DNA from: Cerrena zonata
Taxonomy: Eukaryota > Basidiomycota > Agaricomycetes > Polyporales > Cerrenaceae
Assembly: GCA_038087015.1 (NCBI GenBank)
Contig: JASBNA010000022.1
Span: 496,001 to 560,000, forward strand
Direction: 5' to 3'
DNA length: 64,000 bases
Shown here: piece after piece, positions 1 through 10,611 of the stretch
Position numbering within the stretch: the stretch's first letter is position 1
How the letters are laid out: every line of letters starts with the position of its first letter
Made by a program: the position numbers and the translations under genes
The notes under the pieces: model-generated
Seen by the model: the letters and a program-made list of their open reading frames with translations, nothing else
What the model was told of the DNA's origin: nothing
Databases searched by the model: none

Positions 1-669
1 TGTTGATGTCGTAGAGGATAAGCCCGTCGCTATCGCTATTCAAATCTTGTTGTAGCGATAAGACTGAATGATCAGGAATCCAATAGACACCCTGATCTAG
101 AAACACATAGCGAGCTTTCGGTGAAAGAGAAAGGATGGTACTTTTCCCAGCAGCAAGCCTTCTGAGAAGACAGTAGGTCAGATACATAGACTTTCCTGGG
201 GCAAGTGTCAGAGTGAAGATCAGATTATCACACATAATATACACACCAATTCCCGGTTGCCCAAGAAGGAGGGTATCCACGAGTCCCAAGCGCTTGCCTG
301 ACTCAACAAAGTGCTCGAGCTCAACATATTCCTCGCGAATGAGAAAGCGTGGCATTGATGGCCAGGATTTGATATTATAGTTCAAACCTGGAACGTGGTC
401 GAGTTTGATAAATCTGGCTTTGACTGATGTCGACGATGTGGGATCATCGGAGACGGTGACGGACGAAGCTAGATCAGGGATATCTACTTCCACGGTATCA
501 ATAATTTGATCCCAGTGATCCTTATTCTTCCACAGGAAGGCGTGTATTGCAAAGGTGTTTCGGTGCATCAGTATATCTTCTTCCATTGAATGAAGTAGTC
601 GCGGCCATGAGGGATCAGCAATACGCGTAGGGCTGCCGCTTAGCCTCGGACGCTTTCGAGATACAGATC
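1..669 (-). CDS. P-loop NTPase, 3' part runs off the window
   Basis: Reading leftward, an open frame runs from about 669 off the left edge. A 51-bp GT-AG intron at 196-246 joins the two halves of a Walker A motif, GQPGIGKS, followed by MYLTYCLLRRLA. A hydrophobic strand, ARYVFLDQGVY, follows. A splice acceptor (ATAG) at about 670-673 implies a further 5' exon that I could not place. The first ATG in the visible exon (MEEDILMHR) is at about 587. The layout resembles large fungal families of orphan P-loop ATPases, including the ATPase part of Crinkler-like proteins, but this is only a possibility because the C-terminal half is missing. No substrate can be assigned. Confidence 0.55.
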
Positions 670-929
670 CTATTGTCAAATAAGCATTATGATATGATGT
701 CGAGAGGCGAAATGAGCAACGGGCCTCCGAATTCCTCATCGATCCCGGGCAAAGATACCGATGGTGTCTGTTCAGTCGCTAGGGCTTAATACAGCGGTCA
801 TTTAGTTACACGTCACAAGAGGTAGGTGGAGACCCTAGCAGACATTCGCAAGCAGTTGTCTCCAAGAATAGCTCCAATCCATACCCGCACGAGGAGAAGC
901 TGGAAAAAAATACTGGCAATATGGCTCAC

Positions 930-1278
930 CTTGCACGAATACTAAGCTTGCATCTGGCTCTTTCCCAGTACGTGCATGCATCACCAGACGCATGACGGCA
1001 AAGAATTGACGGACAGAGAGACCTCCGCCCTGCGTATTGTTGAGCGAGATAACATTCAAAATGGAATCAATTTGGTGGACGGGAAGTTCGCTGTGGCGTC
1101 CTTTGAGCCAGGCTCTTGCTTCACGGTTAGGAATACGGATTTGATCATAACGTGCGTCGTCAAAAGATAGAGGGTCGTTTGGAGTGTCGTCGCTATCTAC
1201 GAGATCGCGGAGAGAGGAGGTGTAGAGTTCGTATTCGGCGTCGTTGAGAGCAGAGACATGAAGGGCAAGAGAGCGCAT
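930..1278 (-). CDS. EH-domain (EF-hand-like) protein, first exon or gene fragment
   Basis: The exon encodes about 116 residues starting MRSLALHVSALNDAEY. It has the helix-loop-helix pattern of an Eps15-homology domain: residues about 55-100 read WLKGRHSELPVHQIDSIL, then GGLSVRQFFAVMRLV. EH domains bind NPF-type peptides in endocytosis and vesicle sorting. A GT donor (GTGAGC) lies just below 930. I could not identify a following exon with confidence: the next 250 bp towards the NTPase gene hold only a short open stretch. The gene may be truncated, or may join a downstream exon I do not recognise. Confidence 0.45.
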
Positions 1279-1466
1279 ATTTGCGCGTGAAGAAGAAAAA
1301 AGAGATGGTCGAAGGATAGGGAACAGGAAAAGGTGTGGAAAGAGAGAGGCGTCCTACTCATCGATGATAATGATACCGTACCTCCGTAATTGAAAGACCG
1401 GACAGGGAACTCAATATGAAGACCCGCACCGTAATCATACTCTTCTTCCCAATGTTTTCCCTTCGT

Positions 1467-1544
1467 ATGGATAACAGTATATCTACTGAATGCACCCCAC
1501 TCGAACAAGAATATGACAAATGCCTCGATGTTCTAAATCTTTGA
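1467..1544 (+). pseudogene. Truncated fragment of MDM35
   Basis: The frame reads MDNSISTECTPLEQEYDKC and then stops after 25 codons. It matches the start of the intact MDM35 gene at 4934-5282 (MANSISTACTPLKQEYDKC), including the first CX9C cysteine pair. The short leader before the ATG also resembles that of the intact gene. The rest of the gene is missing. It lies on the opposite strand, about 3.5 kb from the intact copy, so it looks like a local inverted duplication that decayed. Confidence 0.7.
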
Positions 1545-1707
1545 ACTAGGTCGATGTACAGTACCAGGAGCTCCAAGTAGGAAGGTGCAGGCCATGGATT
1601 GCTGACTCATGATCGATCATTCAAGTGTGTTCTGAGCGAGTGGCGGCGATTACATAGGACGATTATTCGGAATTTCCACTGTCCATCATTCCACTGCTAC
1701 CGTCGTG

Positions 1708-3750
1708 ATGGAATGCGCCGTTTGTGAGCAGAAGCAACGCCAATTCTACTGTCAAGACTGTCTCAAGCAACAGTATGTCTTATTCAACCTGTGTCACCAT
1801 CAGATCATCTCACATTTATCATAATCATTTCTTTCAGTCTACTATCCTTCCGTCTTCAATCCCCACATCTTGCTCAGGAGAGAGATGCTGCGATTACTGC
1901 CGCGAACAAGTCTCTGTCAACTGTCATAGAACCTGCCCGTTTACGAAGGGCCCAGCTGAGAGAATGTGAAGAGCGAGTCCGAGAAGTATGGGAGGGTCTC
2001 GAGGCCGTTCGGAAGGATAATGATCGTCGTACGTTGTATACTGCCTCAATCATCCTAGCATCATTTGGATTCTCATCGTGTTATAGTCAACTCTCGAATT
2101 CGTACCCTCCGCGAAACCTTGTCTACTCGTAGGCGCAACCTTGCTATTGCCTCTACCACCCTTATCCCGCAATCTACCCAGTCATCTTCTATCCTAATGC
2201 CTCGTTCACATCCTTCCTCTGTATCACCACCATCAATGTCCACATCACCTTCAACCCCTTCAAAGCTCTCTCCACTCGCAAATCGACGACTAAGCAGCAA
2301 TGCTCGACATCCGTCTAGTCAGATTCTCCCTATTCCCATAGCTACTCCGTCAACGTCCACTCCTCGCTCTATATCCACTCCTCCATCCACATCTCCTCAA
2401 ACTCGTGCACCTCAGCTAACGCGACCGGTATCGCAACCTCAAACTGCCCCTGGTACTCCTCCCCCTCCTGCGAGCTTAGTCCCTGGCGACCCTTACCTGA
2501 CCCAACAAATCGCAGAAGGGGAATCCAACCTGCTACATCTCTCGGATACCATTGCGAGAGCGAGGAATGGACTTGTCCAAGAACTGGTGGAGGTGTTTAG
2601 TGTAGTCGAGGTACGCCCAATTCTTATCTTATCACCGCTTCTTAGATGTAAACACCTCGATAGGTCGGTGGACGTCCCCCTGTTGGAGGCAAAGCAGGAA
2701 CGAAAGGTGAATGGACTATTGGTGGACTGGTTTTACCCGTCCCAGGTGATATTCGACGATATCCACCAGATCACATTAATGCTGTCCTAACGCATACAAT
2801 CCATTTCGTCTCTTTACTTGCGTTCTACCTTGGGATCAAGTTACCATTCGAGGTTGTTTGGAGCCGTAGTGGTGTATCTCCTGGAAGTAGTCTGGGAGCT
2901 AGTAGTGAGGGTAAGTGCCGTTTTCCGATGCTTTGTCCTGCCGGGTAAATTAAATCGTTTATGTGACAGGTGAATCAAGTCCTCGAGGAGGTGCTTACGG
3001 TTTGCTAGGTGTGGGAACACCCTGGATTGGCGCTATAAGAGGTGGAGAAGGTGGTGGCTGGGCAAGGTATGACTTTCGCAATCATATATATCCATTTGAC
3101 TCGATTTTGACTTGAATCTTCGTTTGAGATGGTCTACGAAACATCCTCTCCATGTCTCAGCCTCATCTGCCCCTCCTCAGCCGTCCTCGTCATCTCCCTC
3201 TTCACCAACCACGACGTTATCGAAAGTATCTTCCAAATCCACCTCCCCTTCATCACCTCAACAGGATACCGACTCGAACCCAATCGACCTCGCGGATTCA
3301 ATGTACTTCCCTTCCTCATCCACCTCTCCTTACACCGGCTCTACTTCCGCAGCAGGAACGTCATTCACTACCGCTCTAGCAATGTTATTATACGACGTAT
3401 GTTACCTTGCATACACCCAAGCAGTGGATATCCCGCTCGCCCAAGCGGGTGAAGTTTTAGGAAACCTATGGAATGTTTGTTGTAGTCCCGAGTTGGGAAG
3501 GAAATCGCATTCGACACATCCACATATACCATACCCGACACCTCCCTCGTTTCCATTGGATTTTGCGCAGTTGTTACAGGCGACAACGTCGAATCCGAGT
3601 AGGGCTAATGCTAGGGTGAGGGGGTTGTCGGGGACTGGAAGTAGGAGTCGGAGGAGCTCGGAGGGTGGGAAGGAGGTGAGGAGAAAGGGAGGGGAGAGGA
3701 GGAATAGGGAGGATGTTATTGTTGAGGAGGATGGGTGGGATTTAGTTTAG
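1708..3750 (+). CDS. ATG14: Atg14/Vps38 (UVRAG)-type subunit of the PI3-kinase complex
   Basis: Six exons (1708-1772, 1838-2028, 2087-2610, 2664-2910, 2970-3066, 3129-3750) join in frame to give 581 residues. The N-terminus carries a CX2C...CX2C pair (MECAVCEQKQRQFYCQDCL), as in Atg14. A charged coiled-coil stretch (about residues 25-110) and a Ser/Pro-rich linker follow. The conserved fungal C-terminal region contains HTIHFVSLLAFYLGIKLPFE, then GVGTPWIGAIRGGEGGGWAR and AMLLYDVCYLAYTQ. This family (Pfam Atg14/UVRAG) targets the Vps34-Vps15-Vps30 lipid kinase to autophagosome or endosome membranes. Which of the two subunits it is cannot be decided here. The basic C-terminal tail (about residues 530-575) is low complexity. 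Confidence 0.85.
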
Positions 3751-4933
3751 GGACGTGCTCTGATATGTTGACGATTGGACTGTGTGGTAGTCCTTTTGGC
3801 CACTCGTTGGCTTGTAGACAAGTTAAAGAACGGTTTTTCTGAATGTAGCTGTAATATTACTTGTTGTATAGATAGTTTATATACGAGACGGATGTTTCAT
3901 AGGATGTAATGATAATATTGTACACTCGCTATCGGGGACGCTAAGAAATGAATTCAATAGAAGGTTTCAAGATGACATTCAATACACGACCCGACAGAGT
4001 TCTCAGTGGAAAGTGAATATTATATGTTAACGGATACCACTTCCTAATGACTGCACTGAACACACTGTCGTAGAGACCTCGACTATGATTTTGCTGATCT
4101 CGGAGCCCTCTCACCTCAACAATGCATCCCATTCTCTAGGTACCTTTCTGGCCCCGTCCCGTGAAAGCCCACCGGACGATAGGCTATGACAAAAAGCCAC
4201 TAACGTTCAGTTAAGTAGATTCCCCAGGAAGGAACCCCTTCTCGCCGACACATCGAGTCGAGTCAATTTTCGCGACATCCAGATGGGAATCATTAAACTT
4301 CAAAGAGGCTTCAGAATGATTTGCTAGTAGATCGGCACAAATGAGAGTAGCGACGCAATTTGACGAAGGATCACGGGTTGCAAGAGGGGTTTAGAAGAGT
4401 GTTTAGTGCAAATACTGATATCTTTTAATTTGGAAAGGGTCTGGAGGGATATCGTTGGTGGGTCGGTACCGATCAGAAAGCGAGGGGATAGATGTCGCAG
4501 ACTTGGAAATGCAAAACATGTTTGAGTTCAGGTACCGAATCAAGTGATACACTCTAAGTAGACGTCGAATTTTAAAGACTCGATCGGTCGTCGAGTGTGT
4601 CCGTCCCGTGTGAAAGGTCATCACAGCGCGCAATCACAATAGGTATTGGACAAAAGGCCTATGGTATTGTATGCATGAGGTGAGAGGTGATGTTGATTAG
4701 TTAAATCGAAGATAGGAGGGCGAGCGACCTACATGCAGTAGGACGAATGAAATCTCTCTGTGTACATTATTTTTAACGACAAGTATAGAATTGCTAGGAA
4801 GGGATGCATGGTCACCGTCCGGCGTCATGAGCTCTACGAAAGATGATTTGACTAACAAACTTGTTGGATATTGTAGCGATAACGTACGTTTGGCCCTTTC
4901 GAGCAATATGGTTTTCAGCTAGGGTTGAGTCAG
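3751..4933. other. Gene-poor interval
   Basis: Only short open frames (under 80 codons) occur on either strand, with no recognisable motif, repeat or splice pattern. The left side would hold the 3' end of the ATG14 transcript and the right side the 3' end of MDM35, since the two genes converge here. Confidence 0.4.
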
Positions 4934-5282
4934 CTACGAGTTCTCAGACTTGGGAATAGGCGGAGGTTCCTTGAGAGGATTCTCTTTCCTCGCTTGGTCA
5001 AGTAACGTGTCTAGACCTTTGTCCTTCACCGCGTTCTGTATGACGTTAGAGATTGCATCGGAAAAGCAGCAGAGCGGTACGCACAGCAACGCATTGTTTA
5101 TACTGAGTCCAGATCTGGCCACACTTTTGCTCGTATTCCGCCGCCTTCTCCTGCGAGTGTGTGCTGCGTTGTTCTGGTGTAGCTGCTACCGCTGGCTCCA
5201 GGTAGCCTTCGAACCAGGCGTTGAAACATTTGTCATATTCTTGTTTGAGTGGAGTGCATGCCGTGGATATACTGTTAGCCAT
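4934..5282 (-). CDS. MDM35: Mdm35/TRIAP1, mitochondrial intermembrane-space twin-CX9C protein
   Basis: Two exons (5085-5282 and 4934-5035) with a 49-bp intron encode 99 residues. The sequence has both CX9C motifs of the family, CTPLKQEYDKC (residues about 9-19) and CGQIWTQYKQC (about 53-63). The signature FNAWFEGYLEP lies between them and the tail is KGLDTLLDQARKENP. Mdm35 (human TRIAP1) partners Ups1/PRELI-type lipid-transfer proteins in the intermembrane space and allows phosphatidic acid transfer for cardiolipin synthesis. The four cysteines are oxidised by the Mia40 pathway, so no cleavable presequence is expected and none is seen. The length matches the family. Pieces of this locus are duplicated at 1467-1544 and about 37596-37650. 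Confidence 0.93.
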
Positions 5283-6722
5283 GAGGAGAGATGTTGGAGG
5301 AAAAATGCGATTATGGAACGAGAGACATTGAGAGAGGAAGGTGAAAGATCTCGACGTGTTCAAGTTGCGTTAGGCCTCGGCAGTAGTCGCGGTCCGGAAT
5401 GGCCCGGCTCACTGATGCTGAGCCGCCTGCTAAAAGTGCTTCTTGTTGTATACTTCCTCCTACTTACCATACAGTATACTGGCTTCCCACTATATATGCA
5501 TCTCTCAATTCTACACATTTTCCAACGACTGTCTCTGTCGACTATAAAACCCGTGAATATATCTGGGTCCCCTGGCAGCCGATATTCGACTGAGACTGTG
5601 TCCTCAGCCCGAGTACGATCCATGAATGATCGAGTTCATTTGTCTCTTATCAAGCTCTAATGACAATCTCTCTCGTCTTGAGGAGACCTCTTGCAGCCAT
5701 ATTCCAACCTTAGAGTCAACGTATATTGTATATTGTACATGTAACTCCAGACGATTTCTTTTCCGACTGATGATACTTTACATAACCCATTTGTCCAAAT
5801 TGCTCAAGTTTGACCTAGGGAAGGGTGAACTAGTAACACCGTTTTGCCATAACCTGATACTCGGGAGGTATTAACGGAGTATACGTCCCGAGAAATATAT
5901 CCCCCCCCCAAAAAAAAACAAATGGTATGCATCGGTTGCATCACTGACCCAGTCCCTCTTATCCAAGTCAATGCATTCGGACAACTACGAAAACTGCCAG
6001 TTCTAAATAATTGCCTCGAAGGCGCTCCAAGGTGATCGTATGGCTAACTGTAAACATATAGGGTTCCTTTTCCTCTGTTGATTATGCATCTAAATCTTGC
6101 CCTACTCGCTGTGATTGACAGAACTTCTCTTTTCCGAATACACGACATGACTTAGATCATGTTCTGTCATGGAATATGGGCTTGAATCCCTATATATATG
6201 TTTTTACGGTGATTTAGATGTCCTCGTTTCTTGCACAAATACCAGACATCTTATAAGCACTCCCTCACCTGTAATACGACGCACGTATCAGACATATCCG
6301 TGGCTGTGACATTCTTGAAGTGCCTGATACACGTCGATCCAAAGATTGCTAATTGCCCCTTTCCACACAGTGATCTATATGTGTGCCCTGCCTCACGAAG
6401 GATGCCCGGTGGCTATTCATATCCATATGCCAATGTATGTGCTACCACTTGCCGACAGTGTCTGTAATGATCATTCTGACCTTTGGAGCAGGCGATAGAC
6501 CATTTTAGAGTCCTCATTCCAATACCCAAGAACTCGTGTCTCTCGCGAGAGAGAATGAGGAACGATGAAGAAGCCCTTCTGAAGGCGGTGCTTACACAAC
6601 GTAACTTAGATTGATAGATGCTATGCAACTGCGTTTGTGGGTGAAATATATAGTCTATTCGCTCTATGCTCCTCCATCTCCTCTGCCACTAACCCCCCAG
6701 CACCTCGCCCTGACAAGCATCC
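5283..6722. other. Intergenic region upstream of MDM35 and the F-box pseudogene
   Basis: This stretch should contain the divergent promoters of MDM35 (left) and the former F-box gene (right). A block at about 5345-5388 containing TTAGGCCTCGGCAGTAG recurs near 37640. A C8/A9 homopolymer run lies at about 5901-5919. No convincing coding sequence or RNA gene was found. Confidence 0.4.
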
Positions 6723-7358
6723 ATGTCTACACACAGCGCTGCTCACCGTGCTTTAATCATTGCGGAAATCTTCGACAACATTGTTGTCAATATACACGAT
6801 GCATACTATGAATACTTTGCGCAACACATAGACTCAGACTTCGATGGTCGTGCAACGCTAGGCGAGGGTGGCGAGGGTCTGCAAGGCTCTTGCACTGGAC
6901 GAACTATGGCGAGCATTGCCTAATTTTACGTCTGTTTTTGCATTATACAATGCAATCATATCCTCCTCGGTAAGTGATAATCATGTATCAATCTTAAGTT
7001 GTGTTTGATTATAAGGTATGATTATGTAGAATCACACCGAAGAACGATCTCTACAACATTTGTATTCTTACACCAAACACACCAAGTGGATCAAGTACGG
7101 CAAAGACAATGCACCAGAACATGACACCTCAAAGATCCACTGATACACAAGCTTTGCAAGGGAACACTGCTCTTTCCCTCCCTTCGCCAACTCCAATTAT
7201 GTTTATGGCCTCTCTCAGTATCAGAGGCAGACCTACTCTTTCCCCCTTGTCTGCGCTCAATATACCTTCTCAGAGATTCTTACACGTCAAAACCAATACA
7301 TCGCAAGATATCCTCATCGAAATTAACACTGGTGCAGCAGCAGCAGATGTGCGTTCAT
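6723..7358 (+). pseudogene. F-box/LRR pseudogene, segment 1 of 3
   Basis: The start MSTHSAAHRALIIAEIFDNI is a typical fungal F-box N-terminus. Residues RVCKALALDELWRALPNF follow, but in another frame. One extra G in the CTAGGCGAGG context (about 6860) breaks the frame. An intron with donor GTAAGT begins at about 6971. Beyond it the sequence reads LYSYTKHTKWIKYGKDNAP, then a TGA, then further frame changes. The last stretch has LRR-like character (PPCLRSIYLLRDS) and is cut at 7358 by the KDZ transposon. The gene continues at 35513 and 36883. F-box proteins recruit substrates to SCF ubiquitin ligases, but this copy cannot make an intact product. Confidence 0.75.
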
Positions 7359-7461
7359 CACACCTTTCAGTCCTTTTACTCTGTATACTATGGTATCAGT
7401 TGGGGGTAATATGCTCGTCTACCATGAGTGGGTTGGGGCCAATTGGTGATGTACATACCTA

Positions 7462-7596
7462 CATATGACACGCATGAGTAGGCCAGACTAGATAGCCTAT
7501 TGTATCCATATGACACGCATGAGTAGGCCAGACTAGATAGCCTATTGTATCCATATGACACACATGAGTAGGTCAGACTAGACGGCCTGTCCTATA
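7462..7596. repeat. Tandem repeat, three 45-bp units (KDZ left subterminal)
   Basis: Units start at 7462, 7507 and 7552, each beginning CATATGACAC and containing GAGTAGGCCAGACTAG. The first two are almost identical and the third has several changes. The block sits about 100 bp inside the left end of the KDZ element. Confidence 0.9.
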
Positions 7597-7739
7597 CGGT
7601 AGGCTATGGCTCAATTGGGCCGACCCCAACACTAGCTTCTACAATGTAAAAAATCCATATACTGTGGTACAGTCAGGCAAACTGGACGGATGGGTAGTGC
7701 CCTACCTATATTCCCCCTTGATCCCCACCTGTCATGATG

Positions 7740-7935
7740 CAGTCCGGCCGACTGAGAGTGAAGCATCTCTGCAGTATGCCATATTCAGATGAAGTGAGAC
7801 AGTCCGGCTGACTGAGAGTGAAGCGTCTTTGCAGTAAGCTGTGTCCGGATGAAGTGAGGCAGTCCGGCCGACTGAGAGTGAAGCGTCTTTTGCGACATGC
7901 TGTATCCGGATGAAGTGAGACAGTCCGGCCGACCG
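7740..7935. repeat. Tandem repeat, about 60-bp units (KDZ left subterminal)
   Basis: Units start at 7740, 7800, 7860 and 7921 (the last partial), each beginning CAGTCCGGC(C/T)GACTG, with CCGGATGAAGTGAG near the end of the later units. The core is a near-palindrome of the same kind as in the right-end array (33840-35470), though unit length and the rest of the unit differ. Short open frames across it are products of the repeat and not genes. Confidence 0.9.
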
Positions 7936-8096
7936 GAAAAGAGGTATACTCTCCTCAGACCGCATGAGGGAGTTAGTTTGATTACTGCCCTGTGATAGTC
8001 CAGTTTATTTAACAGTATCTGATTCAAGCAGGACTCAAGTAATTAGGCCAAGCAAATATCTATTTTAGTAGCTCAAAATTATAATACATTATATTC

Positions 8097-10170
8097 CTAA
8101 TTCCCTCCTTGTCTTGCTATCCTGTCGTAGTGGGCGGTACCAAACACCTCTGAAGTACACTTACGCAGGTCACTGATAGCTGAGCTCAACTCTCTCATGA
8201 CCTTGATGAGATTTTTGTTATCATCGAGCTCGGAGTCTTTGTGTGAAAGGTTGGTGGATGGGTGTGGAGGAACATCCGGATACGGTGTTTCGAAGTTTGA
8301 AACCACCATAGCGGGTTTGATACACCTGGTCTCCAGCATACGCAGCTCAGGAACACCCGCAGCACTACGAAGGTGACGTTGCCACTCATTTACAAACCCC
8401 TCACCTGGTGGCAACTGCAAAGGATGAGTTTGGGGTCATCAGAAATATGATAAAATCACTTACACCAAAATTGTCATGTTGGCAAAATAATGCCCGTTTC
8501 ATCTCTGCCGGATAAAGGCCATCATACTGTGAAGAAATTTTAAGTACAAGAACAGAAAATAATGTGGTGATTATTTACCTCTATTCTCGTAAAGTCTACA
8601 AAGTCAGCCGAAGATTGTTCGGTGATGATAGCTCTGTCATCCAGAGCCTGAGGTTCTGGTGCCTCTGGTGATCCCGTTACAAGTTCGATTTCAGCGGTAA
8701 ATTTCAGCTGAGGCTCTGTGTCCTGTAGTGGTGGCAAGATATACCGCCCCTGGTCATCTACAGGCAGTCCGCATACGGGTACCTGTGAGAACGGAGAAGT
8801 GAGATATTGTTGCGGATAAAATAAACAAGACGTACCATATGTGACTTGAACAGCTCTGGATATCTATGAGGAAAATCCAGCAGGTCTTCTGCAAGCTTGA
8901 TAGTCATTCTATGATCCTTTGCCCATCTTCTCCAATGAAGTAGCTGGTTGGGACCAAACCAATGATGCTTGACGATTGACCAAAAGAATAAATCGCACTC
9001 ATCCATCATCAATATTGTGCGGCCAGTGTAGTAGACTCGTCGTTCCAATTGACCTTCTGCGACTGGAACACTGGTCCCGAGATAAATAATCTCATCAGAG
9101 TCATTAGAGCTGGCGGGGGAAGCTATTGGTGAAGGAGAGGAGACATCTTTAATATCTGTGAGAAGAAACGGACGTCCGGGCTCCGCCACAAGGTAAGGGC
9201 ATCGAGAACGTTTTACAGCAGGCTCTCAGGGGGTATGATTCTCCAAGCTCAGAGTGTCCAGTGATAGATAAGAAGAGTAGCCAGACTGCCCATGCTCACT
9301 TTGAATAGGGGAGGGGGATGGGTGACTGGACGCATCCGGGACGGATGAGAATGTTTGAGCTGGAGAAAGAGTCCGCAACTCGTCCAAGCTGGGGACGGAG
9401 TGTGGATGATAGGCCGAGATTGGTGATGGTGACCGTAGATTATGTATATCCGGGAGTGGTAAACACTCCTGGATTGGAGAGGGAGACTCCTGGTCTAATA
9501 TGTTAGGGATGGATGAGCCAGACACAAAGCTTGCGATGGAGGAGGGTGATTGTGAAGGGGCTACATCCGGGAGCGGCAGACAATCCCGGATGGGAGAGGG
9601 CGATTCCTGGCTGAACGTATCAGATACGGATGGTCCGGATGCAAAGCTCGCGATAGGAAAGGTTTGCTGTAGCGTAGTTACATCAAGGAGCGGCAGACAA
9701 TCCTGGATGGGTGAGGGTGAATCCTGGCCAAGCATGTCAGATGCGGATGGACCGGACACGAAGCTGGACTGTAGAGGGGCTACATCTGGAAGCAGCAGAC
9801 AGTCCTGGATAGGTGAGGGTGATGCCTGATCGAAAACGTCAGGTACAGATGGACCCGATGTTGGAAGTGGTGAATGTAACCGCAGACTTGCTACATCCGG
9901 AAGCGGCAGACACCCTTGGATGGGTGAGGGAGATTCCAGATTGAAGATGTCCGGCACAGATGCGCCGGATGCGAACCCCGGGATTGGGGAGGGTGTTCAT
10001 AGATCCATGTTTATATCGGGTGGACTGCTTTGAATTGGAGATGGTGATCTCAAACTGCTGAGATCAGGAACATTTGAATAATCTACAGTGGACGGCTCCT
10101 GCAGTTTCTCCATCGAAACAGATTCCTGTAAAGCTAAGAGAGGTTGTGCAGATGTAGGATCCAAAATCAT
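8097..10170 (-). pseudogene. KDZ cargo gene A: SPSPIQ-repeat protein with two in-frame TGA codons
   Basis: Reading leftward from about 10170 (MILDPTSAQ), one frame continues to 8836. It is broken only by TGA at 9997-9999 and 9226-9228. The N-terminal half has about five degenerate 33-36-residue repeats with the core SPSPIQDCLPLPDV. Three clean introns then join exons 8836-9225, 8579-8782, 8464-8526 and 8097-8414. These encode a globular part with DECDLFFWSIVKHHW and WRRWAKDHRM, ending ARQGGN. I recognise no family. Both stops could come from CGA-to-TGA transitions, so it may be a recent pseudogene. Readthrough is less likely. The true start is uncertain. It is transcribed away from gene B. 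Confidence 0.55.
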
Positions 10171-10611
10171 CAAGTACACAAAGGAAAACATACACTGGTT
10201 TGAGCTACCAGTCGCCGATTGCTTTGAAAAGGTACATGAGTGGATATTGCGAGAACAGGGACAGTCTGAGCTTACTGTTGGTGACTCAGCAAAGTGTACA
10301 AACTGCGAAAATGATAACAAATTTAAACAAATTCAGAGTTGATATATAGTGAAAAACACGTGCCTTCTTTGGGTATTTAGACATAGCGGAGATGTATAAG
10401 TTCAAGCAGCGAAGAGTCAATGCAACAATCGTTGAAGTTGAATCCAATCAGAAGTACCTCATTTGAATTAGAACGGTCCGGTGATCTTGTAATATCCCAG
10501 ACCACGTGGTGCTCATCATTGATCGATCAGACACATAGAAACTCTATCTGTCTACCACTTACCACCGTGACTTCGCCACCCTTTGCAGTCAATATAACTT
10601 TCTTAGCCGAC
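10171..10611. promoter_or_regulatory. Divergent intergenic region between KDZ genes A and B
   Basis: The two cargo genes point away from each other across this roughly 440-bp stretch, so both promoters should be here. Short open frames on both strands show no recognisable protein. No specific binding site could be assigned. Confidence 0.35.

Noticed and set aside
5360..5660. Possible gene upstream of MDM35 on either strand
   Set aside because: Short frames overlap each other and the MDM35 leader, without motifs or splice support.
7386..7467. KDZ left end placed at CAGTTGGGGG (7397), and right end at 35467
   Set aside because: The inverted similarity continues outward to 7359 and 35504, and only those outer ends give a target duplication and rejoin the F-box frame.
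7462..7935. Possible CRISPR array
   Set aside because: Repeat units are contiguous without unique spacers, and the genome is eukaryotic.
7732..8027. Minus-strand ORFs over the 60-bp repeats
   Set aside because: Same reason: open only because of unit length; no protein features.
9318..9829. Plus-strand ORFs over gene A
   Set aside because: Antisense of the SPSPIQ repeat region. The minus strand joins to spliced exons with clean GT-AG introns.
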